This document shows positions 25,228 to 34,869 of a DNA stretch of 64,000 bases, in pieces; the first letter of the stretch is position 1; each line of letters opens with the position of its first letter. Under the pieces are notes generated by a model, which made no database searches, had not been told where the DNA came from, and saw nothing but the letters and a program-made list of their open reading frames with translations. This DNA comes from an uncultured Opitutia bacterium (GTDB taxonomy: Bacteria; Verrucomicrobiota; Verrucomicrobiia; Opitutales; Opitutaceae). A program made the position numbers and the translations under genes. Where the stretch lies: the NCBI GenBank assembly GCA_903862955.1, contig CAIPAH010000023.1, forward strand, positions 186,001-250,000, written 5' to 3'.

Positions 25228-26268
25228 TCAGCTCCAGGTCAGCACGATCTTGCCGCTCTTGCCGGAGCGCATCAGGTCGAAGCCCTGCTGGAATTCAGTG
25301 TAGGGAAACCGGTGCGTGATGACGGGCGAGATATCGAGCCCGCTCTGGATCATGGCGGTCATCTTATACCAGGTCTCATACATCTCGCGGCCATAGATGC
25401 CGCGGATCGTGAGCATGTTGAAGACCACCTTGTTCCAGTCCACCGCGGCGGCGCCGGGCATGATGCCGAGCAGCGCGATGCGGCCACCATGGGACATGTT
25501 GTCGATCATGTCGTTCAATGCGCGCGGATTGCCGGACATCTCGAGGCCGATGTCGAAGCCCTCCTTCATGCCGATCTCACGCTGCACGTCGGGCAATTGC
25601 TCCTTGGAAACGTCCACGGTGCGCGTGGCGCCCATCTTCTTGGCGAGGGCGAGGCGGTCGGGATTGACGTCGGTCACGACGATCTTGCGCGCGCCCGCGT
25701 GGCGGGCGATCGCGACGGCCATGCAGCCGATCGGGCCGGCGCCGGTGATGAGCACGTCTTCGCCGACGAGATCATACTGCAGCGTGGTGTGTGTGGCGTT
25801 GCCGAGCGGATCGAAGCAGGAAAGGACATCGAGCGAGATCGCGGGGTCCACGTGGACGGCGTTGCTCGCGGGGATGCAGAGGTATTCGGCGAACGCGCCC
25901 TGGCGGTTCACGCCGACGCCCTTGGTGTCCTTGCACAGGTGGCGGCGGCCCGCGAGGCAGTTGCGGCAGACGCCGCAGACGATGTGGCCCTCGCCGTCGA
26001 CGAGGTCGCCCTTGGTGAAACCGATGACGTTGCTGCCGACTTCCTCGATGACGCCGACGAATTCGTGGCCGATCACCATCGGGGCCTTGATGGTTTTTTC
26101 CGCCCAGGCGTCCCAGTTGTAGATGTGCACGTCGGTCCCGCAGATGGACGTCTTGCGGATCTTGATCAGGACGTCGTTGATGCCGGGCTTGGGCACCGGC
26201 ACCTCCGTGAGGGCGACCCCGGGGCCGGGGGTTAACTTGGCAATGGCTCGCATCATTTGAGCAGGCAT
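25228..26268 (-). CDS. tdh: L-threonine 3-dehydrogenase
   Basis: A 346-residue zinc alcohol-dehydrogenase family enzyme. Catalytic zinc ligands include C43 (SICGTDVH) and the GHE motif; the structural zinc loop [15 protein letters not shown] is complete; NAD-binding GAGPIGCMA follows. It oxidises threonine to 2-amino-3-ketobutyrate, the substrate of Kbl encoded just downstream. The first Met codon is used here; a second at residue 5 or 6 (MMRAIAK) is also possible. Confidence 0.95.
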   Translation of the reverse strand: MPAQMMRAIAKLTPGPGVALTEVPVPKPGINDVLIKIRKTSICGTDVHIYNWDAWAEKTIKAPMVIGHEFVGVIEEVGSNVIGFTKGDLVDGEGHIVCGVCRNCLAGRRHLCKDTKGVGVNRQGAFAEYLCIPASNAVHVDPAISLDVLSCFDPLGNATHTTLQYDLVGEDVLITGAGPIGCMAVAIARHAGARKIVVTDVNPDRLALAKKMGATRTVDVSKEQLPDVQREIGMKEGFDIGLEMSGNPRALNDMIDNMSHGGRIALLGIMPGAAAVDWNKVVFNMLTIRGIYGREMYETWYKMTAMIQSGLDISPVITHRFPYTEFQQGFDLMRSGKSGKIVLTWS

Positions 26269-26391
26269 GGAGATAAGGTTGCATACACTGTGACCGGACG
26301 CTCTCGCGAAACAACCCCGAAGCCGCGTTTTCCCGCAGGCCGAAGCGCGCTTAATGGGCGGCGTTAGCGGCGAAGACGCCGCCCCGCTGAT

Positions 26392-26880
26392 TTACTCCGC
26401 GAAAAGCTGGGCGCCCTCGAGCGCGAGGAGGCGGAGCTTGGTCTTGATGCCGCCCGGGCCGGAGAAGCCGGTCATCTTGCCGCCGACCGAGACGATGCGG
26501 TGGCAGGGCACCAGCAACGGCCAGGGATTTGCACCGAGCGCAGTGCCGACGGCACGGCTGAGGCCGGAGGCGTAGCCCAGCTTGGCGGCGATGTCGCCGT
26601 AGCTGGACGTCTGGCCGGCCTTCACGGCCAGTGTCGCGTGGTAAACCTCACGGGGAAATTCCGCGACCGAACGGAAGTCATACTGCACGTCCGAGAAATC
26701 CTGGAGATCGCCGCCGAGATGTCGCTGCACGCGGGCCACGAGCTCCTGGATCGGGGTGGGAATCTCGGTGACATCATCGGGCTGTACGGGGGCCTCAGGC
26801 AGTTCGAAGCTGGTGAGGCCGCAGAGGCCCCACGAGAGGGCGCAGGCGCCGAAGGGGGTCGGAAAGGTGACGCGGGGCAT
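26392..26880 (-). CDS. ogt: Methylated-DNA--protein-cysteine S-methyltransferase
   Basis: A 162-residue protein with the acceptor cysteine C126 in VPCHRIVSVGG, the DNA-binding helix region TSSYGDIAAKLG and SRAVGTALGANP, and the C-terminal KTKLRLLALEG. It moves O6-alkyl groups from guanine to itself, a suicide repair reaction. No Ada-type regulatory domain is attached. It is divergent from dgt with a 72-base gap. Confidence 0.93.
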   Translation of the reverse strand: MPRVTFPTPFGACALSWGLCGLTSFELPEAPVQPDDVTEIPTPIQELVARVQRHLGGDLQDFSDVQYDFRSVAEFPREVYHATLAVKAGQTSSYGDIAAKLGYASGLSRAVGTALGANPWPLLVPCHRIVSVGGKMTGFSGPGGIKTKLRLLALEGAQLFAE

Positions 26881-26952
26881 GGGGGTGATGCCGGGCCGGG
26901 AGGATATGGGTTTGCATCATGTGCGCGTTGGCTTTCGTGTCGAAGCGATTCC

Positions 26953-28221
26953 ATGCAGAACCGCTTTTACAACGCCTTCGACACCGAGACCTACGGCGCG
27001 GGCCGGAAGGCCGACTATCGCAGCGCGTTCCAGATCGACCGCGACCGGATCATCCACGCGCACGCGTTCCGCAAGCTGCAGTCGAAGACGCAGGTTTTTC
27101 TGTCGGGCGAATACGATTTCTACCGCACGCGGCTGACGCATTCGATGGAGGTCGCGCAGATCGGGCGCTCGATCTGCCACTACCTGCTGTCGCGCGGCGG
27201 ACCGTTGAAGCCCGACTTCTGCATCGACAGCGACCTGGTCGAGGCGATCTGCCTCGCGCATGACCTCGGCCACCCGCCGTTCGGCCACTCGGGCGAGCGA
27301 ACGCTGCAGGAGCTGATGAAGAAGTGGGGCGGCTTCGAGGGCAATGCGCAGACCCTCCACCTGCTCACGGCGACGATTTACCAGAACCAGTCGAGCGTCC
27401 GCGGCATGCAGCCGACACGCGCGCTCCTCGACGGCGTGCTGAAATACAAGAAGCTCTTCAAGGAGTTCGCGCAGCCGCCCCAGAACCATTTCCTCTACGA
27501 CCCGCAGGCCGAGGTGCGGAAGTTCGTCTTCGGCGGTGCGAAGGTGCCGCGCGCGCTGCACGCGGGGGAGAAACTCAACGCCTTCAAGAGTGTCGAGTGC
27601 CAGATCATGGACTGGGCGGACGACGCGGCGTATTCGCTGAATGACATCGTCGACGGCGTGAAGGCCGAGGTGCTCTCGTTCGAGAAGATCGAGGCGTGGG
27701 CCGCCAGCCAGCCGATCGATGCCCAGCAGCAGCAGCTGATCGACGGGCTGTTCGATGCGATGCGTGGGGACCGGATCGAAGGGATGTTTTCCCAAAAAAT
27801 CGGGACTTTCATCCGGGCATGCCGCCTGCGGGAACGGGAGACGTTCATGACGGCAAAGACCAACCGTTACCGCTTCGAGCTGGTGGTCGACCCGATGGCG
27901 GAGCGTGAGGCGCTCTTTTTCAAGAAGATGGCCAACGACATCATCTTCGAGAGCCCGCAGCTGCAGCAGATCGAGCACAAGGCGCGGCGCGTGCTGTTCG
28001 ACCTGTGGAATTCCTGCTGGAATAACTACGTCGAGAAGGGCCCCCGCGTGATCAACATTTTGCCCACCCGCGTCGGGAAGCTGATCGACGCGGAGAAGAC
28101 CAAGGCCGGGAAGGCGCGGCAGATCTGCGACTATCTTGCCGGGCTGACCGACGGACTGATCGTGCGCACGTATCGCCGGCTGTTCGACCCCGAGTTCGGC
28201 TCAATCCGCGACCTGAGCTGA
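26953..28221 (+). CDS. dgt: dGTP triphosphohydrolase (HD domain)
   Basis: A 422-residue HD-superfamily protein. RTRLTHSMEVAQIGR supplies the first metal His, AHDLGHPPFGHSGE the HD pair and the following His, and MDWADDAAYSLNDI the last Asp. It hydrolyses dGTP to deoxyguanosine and triphosphate, controlling the dNTP pool. The open frame begins earlier, but the family N-terminus (RFYNAFDTETYGAGRKADYRS... split here) starts at the ATG at 26953. Length fits the ~440 aa class. Confidence 0.9.
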   Translation: MQNRFYNAFDTETYGAGRKADYRSAFQIDRDRIIHAHAFRKLQSKTQVFLSGEYDFYRTRLTHSMEVAQIGRSICHYLLSRGGPLKPDFCIDSDLVEAICLAHDLGHPPFGHSGERTLQELMKKWGGFEGNAQTLHLLTATIYQNQSSVRGMQPTRALLDGVLKYKKLFKEFAQPPQNHFLYDPQAEVRKFVFGGAKVPRALHAGEKLNAFKSVECQIMDWADDAAYSLNDIVDGVKAEVLSFEKIEAWAASQPIDAQQQQLIDGLFDAMRGDRIEGMFSQKIGTFIRACRLRERETFMTAKTNRYRFELVVDPMAEREALFFKKMANDIIFESPQLQQIEHKARRVLFDLWNSCWNNYVEKGPRVINILPTRVGKLIDAEKTKAGKARQICDYLAGLTDGLIVRTYRRLFDPEFGSIRDLS

Positions 28222-28226
28222 GGAGG

Positions 28227-28341
28227 TTGGCCACAAAGAGGCGCAAGGGCTCGGGGGCTGCGAAGGAGCCACCATTGCGCCTATAGGCGCGCGGGAGATT
28301 TGATACGTAGCCGCGGAGTCCTTGGGCCTCTTTGTGGCTAA
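28227..28341. repeat. 115-bp palindromic repeat element, copy 1
   Basis: The 23-base ends (28227-28249, 28319-28341) are inverted repeats at 20 of 23 positions. A perfect 14-bp palindrome GCGCCTATAGGCGC sits at 28277-28290, 50 bases from the left edge. A second copy of the same length, orientation and centre position occurs at 48277-48391. It lies between the convergent dgt and HD-domain genes. It looks like a non-coding mobile or REP-like element. Confidence 0.88.
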
Positions 28342-28358
28342 AATTCCGGAGAATTTAA

Positions 28359-28976
28359 TCAGGCCGAGGGGGCGGGCTTGAGGTGGCCGGCGTCGACGGC
28401 GCCTTGGACCATTTTTTCGGCGTAACGCCAGAGCTCGGCGCAGCCTTCGGCAATGTGCTTGTTGCGCGCGAGGACGCGGTCCTGCGTGACGCCGTGGCGG
28501 TTCCACGCGGCGCCCTCGGTCCGGCAGTTGAGCAGCATCGGCTGGAACCGGTCCATCGCAGTGGCGAATTTCGACTCGGGGGTCTGCTTTTCCTCGAACT
28601 CATCCCAGAGCGCGCGGAACTCGCGGCCCTGGTCGGGCGGCAGCAGGCCGAAGATGCGGTCGGCCGCGCGGGCCTCGCGCTCATGCTGCCCGGCCATCGC
28701 GGCGGTGTCGTAGGCGAAGGTGTCGCCGGCGTCGATTTCGACGAGGTCGTGCAAGATGACCATCTTCAACACGCGCAGCACGTCGAGCTTCGGCGCGTTC
28801 GCGTGCTCGGCGAGGGTGATGACGCACAGGCAGAGGTGCCAGGAGTGCTCGGCGTCGTTCTCCGCGCGGCGGCTGCGGGTGTTGATCGTCTGGCGGAAGA
28901 TCTCCTTCAGCCGGTCCACCTCGAAGATGAACTCGATCTGGCGGGCGAGACGGTCGGCGGGGGAGGGTGCGTCCAT
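28359..28976 (-). CDS. HD-domain phosphohydrolase, YfbR/HDDC2-like
   Basis: A 205-residue HD protein with the ordered metal motif: H in RAENDAEHSWHL, HD in VILHDLVEIDAGD and a later Asp in FATAMDRFQP. YfbR/HDDC2 proteins hydrolyse deoxynucleoside 5'-monophosphates, which would fit next to dgt in nucleotide clean-up; this substrate is inferred. Start placed at MDAPSPADRL rather than at the upstream codon at 29006. Confidence 0.82.
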   Translation of the reverse strand: MDAPSPADRLARQIEFIFEVDRLKEIFRQTINTRSRRAENDAEHSWHLCLCVITLAEHANAPKLDVLRVLKMVILHDLVEIDAGDTFAYDTAAMAGQHEREARAADRIFGLLPPDQGREFRALWDEFEEKQTPESKFATAMDRFQPMLLNCRTEGAAWNRHGVTQDRVLARNKHIAEGCAELWRYAEKMVQGAVDAGHLKPAPSA

Positions 28977-29074
28977 GCGCCGACCAAAGCCGCCCGCGGA
29001 CCGCATGGCAATGCGCAGATGCCGTTCATCGCGGCGCGCTTGCCTCGACCGCGTGAAAGCCCACCGTTTCCGCC

Positions 29075-31219
29075 ATGCAAAAAACCGCCCTTTTTGTCCT
29101 CAGCCTGCTCCCCCTGTCGCTCATGGCCGCACCCGAGAAATTGACTTACCCCGCCGCCCTGCGCGGCGACGTGGTGGATGACTACCACGGCACGAAAGTC
29201 GCCGATCCGTATCGCTGGATGGAGGCGATCGATTCGCCCGAGACGAAGGCGTGGATCGCTGCCGAGCGCGCGCTGACCGCCCACGCGCTGGCGCAAATGC
29301 CGGAGCGCGCGGCCATCCGCGCCCGGTTGACGCAGCTGTGGAATTTCCCGCGCTTCAGCCTGCCGGGCAAGGAAGGCGGCCATTATTTTTTCACCAAGAA
29401 TGACGGTTTGCAGAACCAGTCGGTGCTCTACGTGCAGGACTCGCTGACGAGCCCGCCGCGGGTGCTGCTCGATCCGAACGCGCTTTCGAAGGAAGGCACC
29501 GTGGCGCTCGGCGTGACCTCGGCCTCGCACGACGGGAAGTGGCTGGGCTATGCACTCAAGGCCGCAGGGTCGGACTGGGAGGAATTCCGGGTGCGCGACA
29601 TCGCGACGGGCAAGGACACGGCCGACCAGATCCAGTGGGTGAAGTTTTCCAACCTCAGCTGGACGAAGGACAGCCAGGGGTTTTTCTACACGCGCTATCC
29701 GGAATTGGCGAAAGGCGACAAGCTCTTTGGCAAGCTGGTGCACCCGAAAATTTATTATCATCACCTCGGCACCGCTCAGGCCGCTGATGTGCTCGTCTAC
29801 GAATTGCCGGAGCACCCCGAGTGGTTCCTGGGCGCGGGCCTCACGGACGACGGCCGCTACCTGACGCTCTACGTCAACCAGCCCGGCAACACGCACAACG
29901 CGATTTACTACCGCGACCTGGTCGATCCGCAGCATCCGCAGCTCGACGGGCCGCTCGTGAAGCTGCTGCCCACATTTGATGCAGACTATCGGGTCGTTGG
30001 AAACCAGGGGGACACGTTTTTCGTGAACACCAATCTCGCGGCGACCCGCGGCAAGATCGTCGCCATCGACCTGAAGGCGCCGGACGCGGCCAACTGGAAG
30101 ACGCTCGTGCCCGAGTCGGCGGACAATATCAGCGGGGTGCAGTTCATTGGCGGGCGCTTCGTCGTGGAGTATCTGCACGACGTGAAGAGCCGGCTGGCGG
30201 TGTTCGCCGTCGATGGAAAGCCGTTGGGCGACATTGCGCTGCCCGGCATCGGCAGCGTGAGCGGGGTGAGCGGGCGGGCGGAAGACGCCGAGCTGTTTTA
30301 CGATTTCTCCTCGTTCCTTTCGGCGCCGCAGATCTTCCGCTACGACCTCGACACGCAGCAGGGCGGGATTTTCCAGGCGCCGAAGATCGCCTTCGACGCG
30401 TCCCGCTACGAGACGGAGCAGGTTTGGTACATGTCGAAGGACGGCACCCGAATCCCGATGTTTTTGACGCACCGGAAAGACCTCGTTCGCGACGGCAAGG
30501 CCCCGACCTGGCTCTACGGCTACGGCGGCTTCGATATCACGATGCACCCGGAATTCGCCGTGCCGCGGCTGGTCTGGCTCGAAATGGGCGGCATCTTCGC
30601 AGTGGCCAATCTCCGCGGTGGCGGCGAATACGGCGACGCGTGGCATCTCGCGGGCACGAAGGAGCGGAAGCAGAATGTGTTCGACGATTACATCGCGGCG
30701 GCGGACTGGCTGGTGGCACAAAAATACACGAGCCACTCGCGGCTCGTGATCCAGGGCCGCTCCAATGGCGGCCTGCTGATTGGCGCCGTGCTCAACCAGC
30801 GCCCGGACCTCGCGGCGGTCGCGATTCCGCAGGTCGGCGTGATGGACATGCTGCGCTACCACAAATTCACCGTGGGCGCGGCGTGGGCGGGTGATTACGG
30901 CAACAGCGACACGCCGGAAGGGTTCGCCTACCTGCGGGCCTACTCGCCACTGCACACGATCAAGCCCGGGGCGGATTACCCGGCGGTGTTCATGACGACG
31001 GGCGACCATGACGACCGCGTTTTCCCGGCTCACACCTTCAAATACGCCGCCACGTTGCAGGCCGCGATGGCCGGCTCGAGTCACCCAGCGTTGATCCGGA
31101 TCGAGTCCAATGCCGGCCACGGCGGCTCGTCCGGCACCACGCCCGTTTCCAAGACGATCGACGAGTGGACGGACATGTATGGCTTCGCGGCGCATGTGCT
31201 TGGTTTACAAGTAAATTAG
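29075..31219 (+). CDS. Secreted prolyl oligopeptidase, S9A family
   Basis: A 714-residue exported enzyme: signal peptide at residues 1-18 (MQKTALFVLSLLPLSLMA), N-terminal helix YPAALRGDVVDDYHGTKV typical of S9A, a seven-bladed propeller region (about 60-430) and an alpha/beta hydrolase domain. The triad is Ser in QGRSNGGLLIG, Asp in GDHDDRVFP and His in SNAGHGGSS. It would cut short peptides after proline in the periplasm. Single gene, followed by a hairpin terminator before serA. Confidence 0.94.
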   Translation: MQKTALFVLSLLPLSLMAAPEKLTYPAALRGDVVDDYHGTKVADPYRWMEAIDSPETKAWIAAERALTAHALAQMPERAAIRARLTQLWNFPRFSLPGKEGGHYFFTKNDGLQNQSVLYVQDSLTSPPRVLLDPNALSKEGTVALGVTSASHDGKWLGYALKAAGSDWEEFRVRDIATGKDTADQIQWVKFSNLSWTKDSQGFFYTRYPELAKGDKLFGKLVHPKIYYHHLGTAQAADVLVYELPEHPEWFLGAGLTDDGRYLTLYVNQPGNTHNAIYYRDLVDPQHPQLDGPLVKLLPTFDADYRVVGNQGDTFFVNTNLAATRGKIVAIDLKAPDAANWKTLVPESADNISGVQFIGGRFVVEYLHDVKSRLAVFAVDGKPLGDIALPGIGSVSGVSGRAEDAELFYDFSSFLSAPQIFRYDLDTQQGGIFQAPKIAFDASRYETEQVWYMSKDGTRIPMFLTHRKDLVRDGKAPTWLYGYGGFDITMHPEFAVPRLVWLEMGGIFAVANLRGGGEYGDAWHLAGTKERKQNVFDDYIAAADWLVAQKYTSHSRLVIQGRSNGGLLIGAVLNQRPDLAAVAIPQVGVMDMLRYHKFTVGAAWAGDYGNSDTPEGFAYLRAYSPLHTIKPGADYPAVFMTTGDHDDRVFPAHTFKYAATLQAAMAGSSHPALIRIESNAGHGGSSGTTPVSKTIDEWTDMYGFAAHVLGLQVN

Positions 31220-31226
31220 GAAGTCG

Positions 31227-31262
31227 GCGGGGTCTGACTCTTTGTCATACCCCGCGTGTTTT
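31227..31262 (+). terminator. Probable terminator between the S9 peptidase and serA
   Basis: 7-bp stem GCGGGGT / ACCCCGC with a 15-nt loop, followed by GTGTTTTCCTT. It is placed just after the peptidase stop. Confidence 0.6.
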
Positions 31263-31311
31263 CCTTGCTAGCCCGGCGCGTGGACTTTTCCCTCGGAGGC
31301 ATTTTGCCCCC

Positions 31312-32901
31312 ATGAAAGTCCTCGTCGCCGACAAGATCTCACCCAAGGGCGTCGCCCACCTGCGTCAGCAGGCGGGACTTGAAGTCATTGAGGCCTATGG
31401 TTCGACCCCGGCGAAGCTTCTGGAACTGGTCAAGGACGTCCACGCGATCGCCGTCCGGTCGGAGACGAAGATCACCGCCGAGGTATTCGCCGCTGCGCCG
31501 CTGTTGAAGGTGGTTGGTCGGGCCGGGGTGGGCGTGGACAATGTCGACGTCGAGGCCGCCACGGAGCGGGGCGTCATCGTGATGAACACGCCGTCGGGCA
31601 ACACGGTGGCGACGGCGGAGCTGACGTTCACCCATCTCCTCTGCGGCGCCCGCCCGGTCCCGCAGGCGGCGGCTTCGATGCGTGCGGGGCAGTGGGATCG
31701 CAAGAATTTCTCCGGCAGCGAACTCTTCCGCAAGACCCTCGGCATCGTCGGCCTCGGTCGGATCGGCTCCGAGGTCGCCAAGCGCGCCCAGGCCTTCGGT
31801 ATGCGCGTGCTGGCGTTCGACCCATATCTCGCGCCGAGCCGGGCCAAGGCCATGCAGGTCGAGGGTGTGACGCTGGACGAGTTGCTGGCCCAGTCGGATT
31901 ACATCACGGTCCACATGCCGCTGACCGACGCGACGCACTACCTCATCGACGAGGCCGCGCTGGCGAAGTGCAGGAAAGGCGTGCGGCTCTTCAATTGCGC
32001 GCGTGGCGGCATCATCAAGGAAGATGCGCTGCTGGCCGCGCTCAAGTCCGGGCAGGTCGCCGCGGCCGGGCTCGACGTTTACGAGGACGAGCCGCTGGCG
32101 AAGGAGAGCGAGTTTCGCAGCTTGCCGAACGTCGTCCTGACGCCCCACCTCGGCGCGTCGACGGCGGAGGCGCAGGACGCGGTCGGCCTGGAAATTGCCG
32201 AGCAGATCGTGGACGTGCTCGGCGGCGGCATCATCCGCAACGCAGTCAACATGCCCAGCATGGACGCGGCGGCGCTGAAGGTGCTGGGGCCGTATCTCGA
32301 GCTCGGCGACCGGCTCGGCACGCTCGTGCAACAGGTTGCGCCGAAGCAGGTGGCCTCGCTGCGCATCACGTATTGGGGCAAGATGGTCGACATGGACGCC
32401 AATGCCGTCACGCGCTCGATCCAGCGCGGGTGGCTGCGCCGCATCAGTGGCGACTCCGTGAATTTCGTGAACGCGCCAGTGGCGCTGCAGCGGCTCGGCT
32501 TGAAACTCGAAGTGGTCAAGTCGACCGACGAGACCGATTACACCGAGTTGATCGCCGTGGAAGCCCTGGCGGGCGATGGCAGCACGCATTCGGCGAAGGG
32601 CACGCTGATTGGCAAGGCGAGCATGCCGCGAATCGTCGAGCTGAACGGCCGCGGCGTGGAGGTCGAGGCGCACGGCAAGCTGCTGATCATCGAGAACCAT
32701 GACGAGCCCGGCATGATCGGCTACGTCGGCACGCTTTTGGGCAAGGACAAGGTCAACATCGCCAACATGTCGCTCAGTCGGCAGCAGGCCGGCGAGACGG
32801 CGCTGATGGTGATCAATCTCGACAGCGAGCCGAGCGCCACCGCGCGCGCGGAATTAAAGTCGCACCGCGCCATCAAACTCGCGAAGTTCGTGCAGCTGTA
32901 A
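31312..32901 (+). CDS. serA: D-3-phosphoglycerate dehydrogenase
   Basis: A 529-residue long-form enzyme. The NAD motif GLGRIGSEVAKRA, the RGGIIKEDAL segment and the catalytic Arg/Glu/His set (RAGVGVDN; YEDEPL; TPHLGASTAEAQ) are present; an intervening domain and a C-terminal ACT domain (LLIIENHDEPGMIGYVGTLL, split across about 455-475) follow. It commits 3-phosphoglycerate to serine synthesis, and the ACT domain suggests serine feedback. The start ATG has a GGAGG about 14 bases upstream; the longer open frame is rejected. First gene of a run with plsY, hom, lysC and thrC. Confidence 0.96.
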   Translation: MKVLVADKISPKGVAHLRQQAGLEVIEAYGSTPAKLLELVKDVHAIAVRSETKITAEVFAAAPLLKVVGRAGVGVDNVDVEAATERGVIVMNTPSGNTVATAELTFTHLLCGARPVPQAAASMRAGQWDRKNFSGSELFRKTLGIVGLGRIGSEVAKRAQAFGMRVLAFDPYLAPSRAKAMQVEGVTLDELLAQSDYITVHMPLTDATHYLIDEAALAKCRKGVRLFNCARGGIIKEDALLAALKSGQVAAAGLDVYEDEPLAKESEFRSLPNVVLTPHLGASTAEAQDAVGLEIAEQIVDVLGGGIIRNAVNMPSMDAAALKVLGPYLELGDRLGTLVQQVAPKQVASLRITYWGKMVDMDANAVTRSIQRGWLRRISGDSVNFVNAPVALQRLGLKLEVVKSTDETDYTELIAVEALAGDGSTHSAKGTLIGKASMPRIVELNGRGVEVEAHGKLLIIENHDEPGMIGYVGTLLGKDKVNIANMSLSRQQAGETALMVINLDSEPSATARAELKSHRAIKLAKFVQL

Positions 32902-32910
32902 GTTGCCGCC

Positions 32911-33531
32911 ATGCTCGCACCCCTCGTCATCGCCGTGGTCGTTGGCTACCTGTTGGGCTCGCTGCCTTTCGGGTACCTGATTGCGCGCGCCAAGGGCGTG
33001 AATATCTTCGAGGTCGGCAGCAAGAGTTCCGGCGCGACCAACGTCCGCCGGGTCATCGGCAGTGGTGCGGGGATTCTCGTGCTTTTCCTGGACCTGATCA
33101 AAGGCGCGCTGGCAGCCTACATTGCCGCGATGCTCTGCCCGTCCGATGGCTACTGGGCCTTCTTTGTCCTGATCGGCATCGTGGGCGCCTTGTTGGGCCA
33201 CAGCTTTTCGTGCTTCACGCGATTTCGCGGCGGCAAGGGCGTGGCGACCGCTGCGGGCGGATTTCTCGTGCTGTTTCCCCTTGGCACCCTGGCCGCCGCG
33301 TTGGTCTGGGGCCTCGCCGTGGCGCTGACGCGCTATGTCTCGCTGGCCTCGATGGTCGCCGGAGTCGCGTTGGTGGCAGCGGCCGTGATGCTGCACCAGC
33401 CGCCCTTGGTCCTGGGCGCGTGCGTCTTGGTTCTGGCCTTCGTCATCATCCGCCATCGCGCCAACATCTCACGCCTGCTGGCCGGGACGGAGAACAAGAT
33501 CGGCCAGAAACCCGCGGAGCCCAAGCCATGA
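32911..33531 (+). CDS. plsY: Glycerol-3-phosphate acyltransferase PlsY
   Basis: A 206-residue membrane protein with five or six hydrophobic segments. The three PlsY motifs are visible: GSLPFGYLIAR, the SKSSGATNVRR phosphate loop and GHSFSCFTRFRGGKGVAT. It acylates glycerol-3-phosphate from acyl-phosphate, opening phospholipid synthesis; the acyl-phosphate comes from PlsX, not encoded here. It overlaps hom by 4 bases (ATGA), an odd pairing of lipid and amino acid genes. Confidence 0.94.
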   Translation: MLAPLVIAVVVGYLLGSLPFGYLIARAKGVNIFEVGSKSSGATNVRRVIGSGAGILVLFLDLIKGALAAYIAAMLCPSDGYWAFFVLIGIVGALLGHSFSCFTRFRGGKGVATAAGGFLVLFPLGTLAAALVWGLAVALTRYVSLASMVAGVALVAAAVMLHQPPLVLGACVLVLAFVIIRHRANISRLLAGTENKIGQKPAEPKP

Positions 33532-34859
33532 GCCAGCCTCTCGTCATTCGCATCGGCATTTGCGGCCTCGGCACGGTGGGGCAGGGCGTGTGGAAGCACC
33601 TTTCCCGCATCCGGACCGAGCTCGAGTCCCGCCTCGGCGTGAAGCTGGAGCTCGCGCGCGCTTCCGTGCGCGACCGCCGCAAGGTCCGCACGGTCAAGCT
33701 GGCCCCCGGCAAGCTCACCACCGACCCGCTGGCGGTCGCGACCGACCCGAACATCGACATTGTCTGCGAACTCATCGGCGGCACCACGGTGGCGCGCGAC
33801 GTCACGCTGGCCGCCCTCGCGTGCGGCAAGGTCGTGGTGTCCGCGAACAAGGCGCTGATTAGCAAGCACGGCGCGGAACTCTTCGAGACGGCGCGGCGCC
33901 ATGGCGGTCATTTCCTCTTCGAGGCGAGCGTGGCCGGCGGCATCCCGCTGATCAAAGCCCTGCGCGAGGGCCTCGTGGCCAACCGTTTCCCGCTCATCTA
34001 CGGCATCCTCAACGGCACGTGTAACTACATCCTCACGCAGATGGAGGAGCAGGACGCGCCGTATCCGGCCATCCTCGGCGAGGCGAAGAAACTGGGCTAC
34101 GCCGAGGCGGACGAGTCGCTGGACGTGCTGGGCTGGGACACGGCGCACAAGGCCGTGGTGCTGGCGTTTCTCGCCCACGGCACGTGGGTGAAGCCGGAAC
34201 AGATGATCGTCGAGGGCATCGACCGCATCACGCCGGGCGATTTCAAGAATGCCGCTGCGCTGGGTTACGGCATCAAGCTGCTCGCGGTCATCGCGCGGGA
34301 TTTCAAGTCGGGCGAGCTGAGCGTCCGGGTGCACCCGACGCTGCTGCCCGAGAGCCACGTCGTGGCCAAGGTCAGCGGCGTGTTCAACGCGGTCTCCGTG
34401 CAAGGCGATGTCGCGGGCACCACGCTCTATATCGGCCGCGGCGCGGGCCAGGACGCCACCGCCAGTGCAGTCATCAGCGATCTCGTCGATGCCGTTTCGC
34501 TGCTGAAAAACGACCGCCGGGCGTTCATCACCGCGCGCAAAAGCAATGCGCCCGCGCGGCCGGAGAAGGTTTGCCGCCTCGCGCCTCCGGCGCACATCCG
34601 CGGGCGTTACTACTTGCGCATGACGGTGAGCGACGAGCCGGGTGTGCTGGCGCAGATCGCCGCCGCGATGGCGGGGCAGGGCGTCAGCATCGCGAGTGTG
34701 ATCCAAAGCGCCCAGGAGCCCGCGGGCGCGGCGTCGCTCGTGCTCACGACCCACCAGAGCGACGAGCGCGCGATCGCCGCGACACTGTCCCGGCTGGCGC
34801 GCCTGAAATGCGTGCTGGAGAAGCCGCTGCTGCTCCGCATCGGGGACTTCTCCGAATAA
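33528..34859 (+). CDS. hom: Homoserine dehydrogenase
   Basis: A 443-residue protein with NAD-binding GLGTVGQGVW, TANK-type VSANKALISKHG, the GGIPLIKALREGL and GILNGTCNYILTQM catalytic region, and a C-terminal ACT domain (YYLRMTVSDEPGVLAQIA). It reduces aspartate semialdehyde to homoserine; the ACT domain suggests threonine control. Start ATG overlaps the plsY stop. It precedes lysC and thrC, so three of the threonine-pathway enzymes are in line. Confidence 0.96.
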   Translation: MSQPLVIRIGICGLGTVGQGVWKHLSRIRTELESRLGVKLELARASVRDRRKVRTVKLAPGKLTTDPLAVATDPNIDIVCELIGGTTVARDVTLAALACGKVVVSANKALISKHGAELFETARRHGGHFLFEASVAGGIPLIKALREGLVANRFPLIYGILNGTCNYILTQMEEQDAPYPAILGEAKKLGYAEADESLDVLGWDTAHKAVVLAFLAHGTWVKPEQMIVEGIDRITPGDFKNAAALGYGIKLLAVIARDFKSGELSVRVHPTLLPESHVVAKVSGVFNAVSVQGDVAGTTLYIGRGAGQDATASAVISDLVDAVSLLKNDRRAFITARKSNAPARPEKVCRLAPPAHIRGRYYLRMTVSDEPGVLAQIAAAMAGQGVSIASVIQSAQEPAGAASLVLTTHQSDERAIAATLSRLARLKCVLEKPLLLRIGDFSE

Positions 34860-34869
34860 CTTTACTGCC

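Noticed and set aside
28907-31195. Minus-strand open frame of 762 codons
   Set aside because: Opposite the prolyl oligopeptidase, whose catalytic motifs are complete; no domain in the antisense reading.
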